From Dipteris shenzhenensis (Eukaryota; Polypodiophyta; Polypodiopsida; Gleicheniales): 64,000 bases of DNA. Where the stretch lies: the NCBI GenBank assembly GCA_047967505.1, contig CM106538.1; one strand, given 5' to 3'. Positions 50,681-60,852 of this stretch are shown here, one piece after another. Each line of letters opens with the position of its first letter. Positions within the stretch are counted from its first letter, which is position 1. The position numbers and the translations under genes are program-made. Below the pieces are notes generated by a model, which worked only from the letters and a program-made list of their open reading frames with translations, was not told where the DNA came from and ran no database searches.

Positions 50681-51335
50681 TTCATACATAGCTGTCTTTG
50701 TGCAAAGTGTATTGCATAGTAGATATTAACTTGGACAAGATTTCATTTCCATCACTCTATAATATGAAATTGATAATTCTAATACTATTGCATATGAAGA
50801 GTGTAACATTGTGCACAAATGAAAAACATATGGAATATTCTCCTTTTTTAATGAAAATTTGAGACTTTATAATTAACTTTTTCAAAAAATAACCCATGGT
50901 ATCACTATGAAAAGAAACTTATATGAAAAGAGGTCAAAAGTTCTAACAAATTATTATAATGAATTTAAAAATTTGCATAATTTCGATCATTCTTCAAATA
51001 AATTTTTTCTACACACATGGCTTTTCTCATAGTCACAACACTTGAATCTTTTAGCAATTTTCCAGCGTGGTGTAACTTAAAATACTATGTAATTTTGTTA
51101 TTTTAACATCTCATGATATATAAAGATATTATAGTATTAATATAGGAGAAAATGAATTGTCCTATTGTAAAAGTGTAACTATTTTAACTAAATATTAATG
51201 AATTGAACTCTTGTTGCATGCTTGCCTATCTGATATTCCCCCAAATTTGCCTATTGGTTTTTTCTCAAATGACTTGCACAAGGTCACTGTGGATCATTGG
51301 TTGAACTAATGAACCAGCTCCAATGATATATTCTT
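50681..51335 (+). repeat. Array partial unit after inversion
   Basis: Direct orientation resumes at TTCATACATAG, immediately after the GA tract of the inverted unit. Confidence 0.9.
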
Positions 51336-51489
51336 GATTGATTGGAAAAGTCATTGTTTCTCATGTTTTGGCAATTTTGGAGTTGTATCATAGCTAGAGG
51401 TCCCATCCATGGTTCAAAGGAGGTCATAATAGACAACAATCAAGGATGGTTTGAGTTTGGCTATAAAAGGAGGAGATGTTAGTTACTTG

Positions 51490-51530
<41 letters not shown>

Positions 51531-52712
51531 TCATGTGCTTAGTTAATACTCTACCACAAAAGGCTGTCGAATTTATGGTCAAGTGCATTGTTTTGTTCCA
51601 TTTGAGTAGAGGTAAGTTGGGAGAGTAGAGCATTAAGGGCCATGTACTAGATATGAGGGTTCGAGTGGTTGTAACTTGAGAGCAATTTGTGTAGTTACTG
51701 TTGTTCTATTCGTTGAGTCACTTGAGAGACCATGACCAAGTATTGTGGTGACCCTAAGTAAAAGATTATAAAAGAACATTGGAGGAATTAAATTCCATGA
51801 AAGGTAGTTGGATAATGTTTTGGGTAGGTTCAAACAAGTCAAGAGTTTAGCATGATAGAGGACGATGAATGTAGATCCATTCAGTCATTGTTGGTGTCAA
51901 TGAGTACTTAGTGCTACAAATTAAACTTGTTTTCTGAGTTGTAATGGTTTTTCTATCAGCAATAACAATTGTATGCTATTGATATATTGAATCATTGTGT
52001 GATTCATTCCATTGCGGATTCGGCTTAAAAGTGGAACGTCAATATTAAAATGATTAATTAATACATAGTTGTCTTTGTGCAAAGTGTATTGCATAGTAGA
52101 TGTTACCTTGGACAAGATTTCATTTCCATCACTCTATCATATGAAATTTATAATTCTAACACTATTGCATATGAAGAGTGTAACATTGTGCACAAATGAG
52201 AAACGCATGGAATATTTCCCTTTTTTAATAAAAATTTAAGACCTTATAATTAACTTTTCCAAAAAATACCCCATGATATCACTATGAAAAAAATCTTATA
52301 TGAAAAGAGGTCAAAAGTTCTAACAAATTATTATAATGAATTTAAAAAATTGCATAATTTTGATCATTCTTGAAATAAATTTTTTCTACACACATGGCTT
52401 TTCTCATAGTCACAACACTTGAATCTTTTAGCAATTTTCTAGCGTGGTGTAACTTAAAATACTATGTAATTTTGTTATTTTAACATCTCAAGATATATAA
52501 AGTTATTATAGTAGTAAGATAGGAAAAAATGAATTGTCCTATTGTAAAAGTGTAACTATTTTAACTAAATATTCATGAGTTGAACTCTTGTTGCAAGCTT
52601 GCCTATCTGATATTCACCCAAATTTACCTATTGGTTTTTTCTCAAACGACTTGCACAAGGTCACTGTGGATCATTGGTTGAACTAATGAACCAGCTCCAA
52701 TGATATATTCTT
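51336..52712 (+). repeat. Array unit U23
   Basis: Unit of 1,377 bp. It shares with U24 the small deletion in GAGATGTTAGTTAC and an ATCTC interruption of the CT tract, so the two are recent duplicates. The acceptor is lost (GCGG). Confidence 0.95.
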
Positions 52713-52865
52713 GATTGATGGGAAAAGTCATTGTTCCTCATGTTTTGGCAATTTTGGAGTTGTATCATAGCTAGAGGTCCCATCCATGGTTCAAAGGAGG
52801 TCATAATAGACAACAATCAAGGATGGTTTGAGTTTGGCTATAAAAGGAGGAGATGTTAGTTACTT

Positions 52866-52925
<60 letters not shown>

Positions 52926-54096
52926 TCATGTGCTTAGTTAATACTCTACCACAAAAGGCTGTCGAATTTATGGTCAAGTGCATTGTTTTGTTCCATTTGA
53001 GTAGAGATAAGTTGGGAGAGTAGAGCATTAAGAACCATGTACTAGATATGAGGGTTCGAGTGGTTGTAACTTGAGAGCAAATTGTGTAGTTACTGTTCTA
53101 TTCGTTGAGTCACTTGAGAGACCACGACCAAGTATTGTGGTGACCCTAAGTAAAATATTATAAAAGGACATTGGAGGAATTAAATTCCATGAAAGGTAGT
53201 TGGATAATGTTTTGGGTATGTTCAAACAAGTCAAGAGTTTAGCATGATAGAGGACGACGAATGTAGATCCATTCAGTCATTGTTGGTGTCAATGAGTACT
53301 TAGTGCTACAAATTAAACTTGTTTTCTGAGATGTAATGGTTTTTCTATCAGCAATAACAATTGTATGCTATTGATATATTGAATCATTGTGTGATTCATT
53401 CCATTGCGGATTCGGCTTAAAAGTGGAAAGTCAATATTAGATTCATACATAGTTGTCTTTGTGCAAAGTGTATTGCATAGTAGATGTTAACTTGGACAAG
53501 ATTTCATTTCCATCACTCTATCATATGAAATTTATAATTCTAACACTATTGCATATGAAGAGTGTAACATTGTGCACAAATGAGAAACGCATGGAATATT
53601 TCCCTTTTTTAATAAAAATTTAAGACTTTATAATTAACTTTTCCAAAAAATACCCCATGGTATCACTATGAAAAAAATCTTATATGAAAAGAGGTCAAAA
53701 GTTCTAACAAATTATTATAATGAATTTAAAAAATTGCATAATTTTGATCATTCTTGAAATAAATTTTTTCTACACACATGGCTTTTCTCATAGTCACAAC
53801 ACTTGAATCTTTTAGCAATTTTCTAGCGTTGTGTAACTTAAAATACTATGTAATTTTATTATTTTAACATTTCAAGATATATAAAGCTATTATAGTAGTA
53901 AGATAGGAGAAAATGAATTGTCCTATTGTAAAAGTGTAACTATTTTAACTAAATATTCGTGAGTTGAACTCTTGTTGCATGCTTGCCTATCTGATATTCA
54001 CCCAAATTTGCCTATTGGTTTTTTCTCAAATGACTTGCACAAGGTCACTGTGCATCATTGATTGAACTAATGAACCAGCTCCAATGATATATTCTT
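52713..54096 (+). repeat. Array unit U24
   Basis: Unit of 1,384 bp, near-identical to U23 and with a longer CT tract. The donor is mutated (AGATAAG). A deletion of about 15 bp lies near 53,436. Confidence 0.95.
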
Positions 54097-54776
54097 GATT
54101 GATCGGAAAAGTCATTGTTCCTCGTGTTTTCGCAATTCTGGAGTTGTGTCATAGCTAGAAGTCCCATTCATGGTTCAAAGGAGGTCATAATAGACAACAA
54201 TCAAGGATGGTTTGAGTCTGGCTATAAAAGGAGGAGATGTCTAGTTACTTAATAGAGGACAATGAATGTAGATCCATTCAATCATTATTAATGTCAATAA
54301 ATACTCAGTGCTACAAATTAAACTTGTTTTTTGAGTTGTAATGGTTTTTCTATCAGCAGTAACAATTGTATGCTATTGATATATTGAATCATTGTGTGAT
54401 TCATTCCATTGCAGATTTGACTTAACAGTGGAATGTCAATATTAAAATGATTGATTCATACAAAGTTGTCTTTGTGCAAAGCGTATTGCATAGTAGATGT
54501 TAACTTGGACAAGATTTCATTTCCATCACTCTATAACATGAAATTCTTGATTCTAACACTATTGCATTATTATAGTATTAAGATAGGAGAAAATGAATTG
54601 TCCTATTGTAAAAGTGTAACTATTTTAACTAAATATTTATGAGTTGAACTCTTGTTGCATGCTTGCCTATCTGATATTCACCCATGCTTGCCTATTGGTT
54701 TTTTCTCAAACGACTGGCACAAGGTCACTGTGGATCATTGGTTGAACTAATGAACCAATTCCAATGATATATTCTT
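54097..54776 (+). repeat. Array unit U25, twice deleted
   Basis: Only 680 bp. One deletion removes the CT tract and the donor (GTTACTT joined to AATAGAGGAC near 54,250); a second joins ATTGCATT to ATTATAGTATT near 54,566. Confidence 0.9.
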
Positions 54777-54931
54777 GATTGATTGGAAAAGTCATTGTTC
54801 CTCATGTTTTGGCAATTTTGCAGTTGTATCACAGCTACCGGTCCCATCTATGGTTCAAAGGAGGTCATAATAGACAACAATCAAGGATGGTTTAAGTTTG
54901 GCTATAAAAGGAGGAGATGTCTAGTTACTTG

Positions 54932-54962
<31 letters not shown>

Positions 54963-55119
54963 GTGCTTAGTTAATACTCCACCTCATGTGTTAGTTAATA
55001 TTCTAACATCTCAAGATATATAAAGTTATTATAGTATTAAGATAGGAGAAAATGAATTGTCCTATTGTAAAAGTGTAACTATTTTAACTAAATATTCATG
55101 AGCTGAACTCTTGTTGCAT
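54777..55119 (+). repeat. Array unit U26, type b, last and truncated
   Basis: The right end of the array. It has TTTTGCAG and CACAGCTACCGG, an intact TATA box and CT tract, then a deletion near 55,000, and stops at the block C junction. Confidence 0.9.
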
Positions 55120-55556
55120 ATCTACATCTGATGTGTCATAAATGGAGTCGAATCTATGCATCAATGTGATGGTTGTACATCACTAGAATGAAACTATCTA
55201 TGATGAGGGTTTATATCAAACACTATATGAGAGCTTCCATTGGGGGGCTTATGCTCGAGCTACCATTGGGGGCTTACATTAAATGATCAAAACCAAGTCA
55301 TGGTGGAAGAACAATGTGTGTGTGACAAAGATCAAGCCCATAAAATGAAAATGACAAGCATGGTCAAGAGTCTGTACAAGGCTGATGAATATGTATGTAG
55401 GAACCAATGCCAAAAATAATCAATGAAAATGAATTACATGGATGACATATGTCTATGCAAGAAGAATGCAACAATCCTGAATCCAAGAAAGATAACTCTA
55501 CCAAGTGTCACACTATGTGATGAACTACCAAATGCCAAGAGTATTGAGCTAATGTC
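55120..55556 (+). repeat. Block C, copy 2
   Basis: Near-identical to 47,644-48,064, joined to the array at the same position (TTGTTGCAT|ATCTACATC). The copies part after CCAAGAGTAT, where copy 1 meets the inversion and copy 2 runs into unique sequence. Confidence 0.85.
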
Positions 55557-56832
55557 AGATGTGTGAATGCATATATCGATGATAGAACCACATGGACTGA
55601 TGCTGATGGGAACTAATCGGCTAATGTGCCAATGGCTTACTTGGCTTGGTGGAGTTGAATCTTCTCTATGGCTGTGCTAGTCTACATTTAGACTACATGT
55701 CCAAATGCAAAATGCAACAAAATAATTTTATCTTAATTCATTTTATGTGCTAGGTATGTGGCAGTGGATCAAGAGGTGGTTCTAATTATGAAGATTCAAT
55801 GATGCTAACCTGTGTAAACTTAATAACAATGTTCTTAAAGAAATAGCGTGCCTATAGATTACTAGCAGCAAGGTGGGAATGCTTGCAAAAGGACATATCA
55901 ACATACAACCAATCCCACATTATCATCGATTCCTTAAATATTTTCTCATTCAATGTACACAAAGAAGCCATATTAGCAATCAATAATCTCATGTCTGCTG
56001 ACATTTATGCTTGCAAGTGACAAGAAACAAAGAAACAACACACACTCTATTCTACCCAGATTCAACAACCTATCTTGCTTTGACAATTAGAGGCTTTACT
56101 TCTATATAAATAAACACAACATCTAATCACAAGCACAACAATAGCAAAAAAAGGAATAGAATTTATAAGTGCCACCTTCAAACCAAACATTTAACAAAAT
56201 GCATATAATTCAAATATACAAGTCATAAACATATTGATGACTTCATAACAATTCTTAGCAACAATAGAAAACATAGAAAGACATTAGTCATTATCAAGGA
56301 CTTCAACATTAACATCCAAAACATAACACATACATCCCAACATTGTCATGAACACTCCAACAAAAATCTAGCATTCATTTGACCAATGAACCAACAACAA
56401 TTTACCAACCAGTAGTAGGTCACATCTCAACAAATTTTGACATCCAAACAACTATAGCAAGAAAAACCCATTGCTATTGGTTCGTACAACCATTCAAGTA
56501 CTTACACTTTCATTCGAAAGAAATAAGTACTTACATTCTCATTCCAAAGAAATAACTACACTTACAAACAACGGCTAAGAAATACAATTTTTAGTGGTGC
56601 CCAATGAAAATTTTCATTTGGTGTTTTTATGATAGTTTTTTCTTCTTTTTTTGCTTGAAGAATCTTACTCATTTCTCAAGAAATTTAATCGTTTGTTTTT
56701 CTTTTCCTTTATCTTTTTTAGAGTTATGTGTACTAGCAAGTCTTCTCATAGCTACCATTGTCTTTAGTCTTCTCTTCTTCTACCTCCATCCTGCATGGAC
56801 ATGCAAACACCTTGAAATGACTGAAGGCATAT
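55557..56832. other. Unique AT-rich sequence without recognisable gene
   Basis: The array has ended. Plus-strand text is A/C-rich up to about 56,580, then T-rich. An 82-codon frame at 56,604-56,852 is dominated by Phe/Leu/Ser from poly-T runs and is not credible. Confidence 0.4.
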
Positions 56833-57240
56833 TCCAGCACGCTGCCTCATGAATTTGCAGGAAAATGTGAGGAGAAAGCTTTCGGAATTTCAAACAGCCG
56901 AAATCGCATTTTGTTGCAAATATTGAACTGTTGCTTCATCCACCCCTGTCATTCTGGTTTTGTGACTTTCATAGTTGTCCATGGCTGTACTCTCCTTGCA
57001 TAGACTCAATTCATATTGTATTTAGTTGTAAAGATAGAGAAATCACTGTAGGAATGCACCAGCATGTCACTTCAGGTATTTGCAGGAAAACACGATTTTG
57101 AGCTGTTAGGAATTTCAAACTGTCCATATCATGTTTTATTGCAAAATTGTCAATGTTGCTTCATCCACCTCTGTCATTGTCTTTTTGTGTCATACCATGT
57201 TCTCCATGGCTGTAATCTCTTTCCATTGCTTTGTATGCAG
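56833..57240 (+). repeat. Diverged 226-bp tandem duplication
   Basis: Copy 1 starts at CCAGCACGCTG (56,833) and copy 2 at CCAGCATGTCA (57,059). Both contain TTTGCAGGAAAA, GGAATTTCAAAC, TTGCTTCATCCACC and CTCCATGG- or GTCCATGG-like text. Copy 2 ends in TTGTATGCAG directly before the histone frame, a plausible 3' splice site, and copy 1 has TTGCATAG at the same place. Confidence 0.75.
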
Positions 57241-57645
57241 TTTGTCAGAGTGATCGCAAGAACCAAGTCAATTGCAAGGAAAGCTGGCAAAGGGCCAGGG
57301 CTTGCAGCAACAGCAGCTGGGGCAGGTACCAAGAAATTTAGTGTGCCTCCAAAGGGAAGAGGTGCACATGGCAGGAAGGGTAAGCCAATGAGCCTGCTCC
57401 AGCAAAAGGCCAAGAGATTGAAGCATGGTGCAGGTGTGCTAAGGGAGATCAGGAAGCAACAGAAAGCTATAGGCTTTGCAATCCCCAAGGCACCTTTTCA
57501 AAGACTGGTGAAAGACATATGTGATAGTTGGCACCTTGGGTTCAGGTGGAATAGGATTGCCATTCTTTCCTTATAGGAAATGGCAGAGGATTACTTGGAA
57601 AAATATTTTGAAGATGCAATGCTGGTAGCAGCCCATGCTCACAAG
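57241..57645 (+). pseudogene. CENH3-like centromeric histone H3 pseudogene
   Basis: The frame encodes an H3-type tail and most of a histone fold. The tail begins ARTKSIARKAGKGPG (canonical ARTK start) and is rich in Gly/Lys/Arg. The alpha-N/alpha-1 region reads REIRKQQKAIGFAIPKAPF, then RLVKDI. Loop 1 has RWNRIAIL and alpha-2 has EMAEDYLEKYFEDAM, ending at HAHK. The IPKAPF text, the Trp in loop 1 and the AEDYL core are CENH3-like rather than canonical H3. Faults: the codon before ARTK is ATC, not ATG; TAG at 57,574 stands where H3 proteins have Gln (ALQE); the C-terminal RVTxMxKD part is missing, replaced by LINE sequence. The whole tail and fold are intron-free here, which favours a retrocopy, but a sparse-intron gene is possible. 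CENH3 marks active centromeres. Confidence 0.75.
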
Positions 57646-60373
57646 GCTTTTTTGGATAAAGGATGTTCATCCAATGCCTTTTTTAAAGGTTTACACTATA
57701 AGAGGCACTCTCAAAGTATTTGCAAGGTTATTCTCTCGGATGGTGTTTGGATTGCTGTAGCTTGTGTTCATCATTTTGCTGCTCAATTTGGTAAAGAAGA
57801 TCCTCCTTCACAGGGGGTTTATTTCAGCAAGGCAACAGTATTACAGCATGTCACTCCCATTGTCTCACCAACACAGGATTTGGACTTGGAAACTCCTTTC
57901 ACTGAAAGAGAGTTAAGTGATGCTGTTTAACAATCATGTGGTAGATGGAAATCTCCCGGTTGTCTCACTGTGGAATTCTTCTTTGCGTATTGGGATCTCC
58001 TCAAGTCTCCTTTGTCGCAAATAATAAATAGTGCTTGGCAACATTAATACATGCCAGATTATTGGAAGAAAGGGCTTGTAAAACTTCTGCCCAAGAAGCT
58101 AGTCTATGAATCTCAAGCTAATTGGAGGCAGATCACTCTGATGCCTGTTATTTATAAGATCATCACCAAAATGGTGGTTGATCGTATCAAAGTTGCATGA
58201 TGGCCTTCATCCAGTGCAATATGGTTTTATTCCTCGTAAGCAAATAACTGACAATATTGCAAATGCCTATATTGGGATTGAGTATGCCAGGTATACTGAA
58301 CATGATGTTCTCTTGTTGCAAGTAGATATTGAAAATGCTTTTGACACCTCCAATGGGATTTTATAGCTCGGACCATGCAAGCTTTGGGTTTTGGTCAGAA
58401 ATTGTAGCATATCATCTTTTGGCTCTATAATGATAGCAAAGCTACATGCATCTTGTTGGGGATATTTCTAAAGCTTGGATACTTCGTTGTTCAGTTTTCC
58501 AGGCCTATTTTCTTAGTGCTATTCTATATGCTATAGCCAGACATCCTATGCTTCAATATCTCGACCATTTGGTGGCGACTGACATGTTACATGGCTTGCA
58601 TATTCTTGGAAGTCACCCTCTAGCTGCTTAGGCTTATGCAGATGATTCCTTTTTTGTGCCATGGAATACTGAAAGGTTCCTAGGATTCTTCGCTTATGCA
58701 GGCTCTCACTATATGGGCTGGTTGCTGGCCTTCATGTCAATTTTTAAAAATCTCGCTCATTCCCTTTGCATTCTAAAGATTAGCATAGTTTGGTATGTGG
58801 CCGAGGGAAATTGTCCTACCCAATCAACTAGTAGGTCATCTTGTTTATCCTCCGGGTTGGTCAATTACCCCTCATCAACAGATTGATTGGGTTCTTGCCA
58901 AATTAAAGAAAAAGGTGGAATATTGGAAGTTAGCTACTTGGCCTTTGCATGTCCGGCGTTCAATTGATTTTGGTGGGTTCAATCGATTTTGGTGGACCAC
59001 ATTCAATTTTATTTTCCATTGATCTTTTTTACCAAAGGAGATTGTTCAAAGTATGGTAGGAAAAGCTTGCACTTGCTTCTAGTACATCGGTTCTGTTCAC
59101 AAAAAATGCATGTGGGGTTGAATATTCTCAACATTCATGTGCACATTCTGGCCCATAAAGGGAAAATGATGCTACAATTCCTACATGGTGACACCTTGGG
59201 CTGCTATCTATGATGCGCTTCTTACTTCTTCAACTTACTACTTCTGATTTTGGCTATTGGCACCCTACTCAGTGGGATTTTCTGTTGGGCAGTATTGAAG
59301 GCAAGGTCAAAGGTTGCCCTATTGTTTCTCAAATGTTTTTGGATTGGAAACATATTCTCTCGCATTTGGCTTGGCATGGTTGAGACTCCTTGCATGGTAA
59401 CTCTTTGAGACCTGAGAGCATCCACTGGTCACGGGTTTTTCCTCCACCGTTGGCTTTACAGGAGCCCAAATGCTCATATTTCTTAATTCAAAAGGATTTT
59501 ATCTGTGGTAGATGTCATTCATGATGATGGAACTCTTTTATCCTTTCCTTTAGCACTTGGAAAATATGGTTTAGGGATGCATTATCATCCTGTATGGCAG
59601 GCCAATACTTGGATGCTTCAGCCATTTCAGCTAGTTTCGCCTTAGAACTTCAAGACAGGCTTCAAGATTGGACTCTTCTTCCAGTACAGTCGTCCATTTG
59701 TTCTTTGAAGCTGTCTCATCTTTTTATAAAGTTTTGATGTCTCCACCTTGGGCGTCAAATAGGGCTAATCAGATTCGATGTTTGTATCATCCAGTCAAAT
59801 GGTGGAGGAAAAGATTGAAACAGATTTGGCACTCCAAGCTCCCTCTTCGACAACAACTCTTTCTATGGCATGTTTTCTTGGGGGTTATTCCATCTGGATA
59901 GCTTTTATCATGCATACATATTGCTACGACTATTTGTCATAGGTGTTTGTCCAAGGGAATTTGTATCTCATATTTTTGGCACTGCCCTGAGACACAAGGC
60001 TTCTAGGGCATCCTTTGGCAGAGATTGCGACTGAGATTTTCTTAGGCTTCATTCGAAAAGCTTTTCTGGCTTTTTGGGATCTATCCTTGACGATCGGATT
60101 TTGAGTTGTTCTTTACCCGGGTTTGCTACTGGGAACTTTGGACTCTCTAAAAAGATAGAAACCATAGAGTTTTTGGTGAACCTTTTTTTTCTACTTTTGT
60201 TTTCTTTCGTCATTCTTTGCAGCTCTTTGATTGTCTGCAAACTCACTGCATAGGCTATGATGTATATTTGTCCTACACGGAGATTTTTTTTTAATGTAAT
60301 CTTTTAGCTTCCCAGTTTTGGGACAGCTATCTTGTAATATAAAGCATTCAAAGTTTTCACCCGAAAAAAAAAA
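57646..60373 (+). mobile_element. 5'-truncated LINE with RT and zf-RVT remnants
   Basis: The plus strand reads an ORF2 that starts after the endonuclease: AFLDKGCSSNAFFKGLHYKR, then YWKKGLVKLLPKKLVYES and NWRQITLMPVIYKIITKMVV (RT start), LHPVQYGFIPRKQITDNI, LLLQVDIENAFDT (first catalytic Asp) and AYADDSFFV at 58,632-58,658, so the YADD box survives. A zf-RVT-like end follows: HSKLPLRQQLFLWHVFLGV (near 59,830), then CHRC and FWHCPE. The end motif KDRNHRVFGEP lies near 60,150-60,185. A 10-bp poly(A) (60,364-60,373) marks the 3' end. Many stops and frameshifts make it dead. ORF1 and the endonuclease are absent. The 5' end lies in frame directly after the CENH3 fragment. Confidence 0.85.
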
Positions 60374-60496
60374 GTGTGTTGCAATTGCCTTTTCTAGATG
60401 ACCAATGGAGTGTTTGCTCCTCAGCAAACAAGTGTGAATAAAGTGTAAAGGATGTACATGGCATGGGAATGCACTACTTAGAAAGCAGATTATAGA

Positions 60497-60568
60497 TGTG
60501 TGTTTGTGTGTGTGCACACACACACACTCAGTATGTATGTATGTATGTATGTATTTACACACACACAC
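60497..60568. repeat. GT/CA and GTAT microsatellite
   Basis: (GT)n turns into (CA)n around 60,515, followed by five GTAT copies and another CA run. The GT/CA switch makes a self-complementary stretch. Confidence 0.95.
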
Positions 60569-60812
60569 TTTTTTTGTGGCGAAATTTCTTTTCCATTATA
60601 TTACAGAGACACTATCCCACAAAAAAGGGAAGTGCCTAAATACATCAAGAGAAGATCTCAATATATGACAAGTATACATCATAGTCTATATATTGAGTTT
60701 GCAAACAATCATAAAAGGATTGCTGCAAAGAGTCCTCAAAAAAGAGAAAAGTGAAAAAGTTGGATCACCAAAGACTCTATGATTTCTGCCCTTCCATAGA
60801 GTCCAGAGAGCA
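60569..60812 (-). mobile_element. Inverted LINE 3' end, 244 bp
   Basis: The minus strand ends in a T7 tract on the plus strand (60,569-60,575), which corresponds to a poly(A) tail. It encodes ALWTLWKGRNHRVFGDPTF, matching the end motif of the neighbouring LINE. It is a second, very short, oppositely oriented insertion of the same family. Confidence 0.85.
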
Positions 60813-60852
60813 CACACGCAGAGTATGTACAAATACACACACACACACACAA
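60813..60852. repeat. CA microsatellite with target-site duplication
   Basis: The GTATGTACAAATACACAC region resembles the GTATGTATTTACACAC text on the other side of the small LINE. It is therefore likely the second copy of a target-site duplication of about 20-25 bp, though the simple repeat makes the exact limits unclear. Confidence 0.6.

Larger units (their letters stand above)
10411..55120. repeat. Higher-order tandem array of a 1.36-kb unit
   Basis: About 30 full or partial copies of a unit of 1,332-1,390 bp fill this stretch. I phase units on the anchor GATTGATTGG. Units sort into types by shared variants: a and a' (TTTTGGCAG before TTTTGG; AGGAGGCC; a' also has CTCCTGTGC after the CT tract), b (TTTTGCAG, CACAGCTACAGG), c (AGGAGCTC with AAAAGAAGG, donor changed to AGATAAG), d (GCTACAGG with AGGAGCTC and mostly CATATGC), and e (GTTTCTCATG, CATATACTC, always followed by a copia fragment). 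The order b-c-a'-d-e-copia recurs at spacings near 10.06 kb, and in the third block at 9.4-10.8 kb. Interruptions are three copia fragments, blocks B and C, and one inversion. Inter-unit identity looks high by eye, but I did not compute it. Confidence 0.95.

Noticed and set aside
11640-53234. Repeated minus-strand frames of about 69 codons (TCLNIAKTLSNY...) in nearly every unit
   Set aside because: They also start at TTG and lie antisense in the intron-like part. Length is constant because the units are copies; no domain is visible.
11370-54974. Repeated plus-strand frames of 60-100 codons (beginning EKSLFLMFWQF) in nearly every array unit
   Set aside because: They open at TTG, not ATG, run across the TATA box and end in the CT microsatellite as Ser-Leu repeats. 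Their similarity between units only reflects repeat homogeneity.
10411-55120. CRISPR-like or prokaryotic repeat array
   Set aside because: Units are 1.36 kb without spacers, and the window is clearly plant nuclear DNA.
10411-55120. Array units as solo LTRs in tandem
   Set aside because: They hold a TATA box, but I find no TG...CA termini, primer-binding site or polypurine tract bordering a unit. The copia LTR found here is unrelated in sequence.
56604-56852. 82-codon membrane-like protein
   Set aside because: Its Phe/Leu content comes from poly-T runs and no family or start context supports it.
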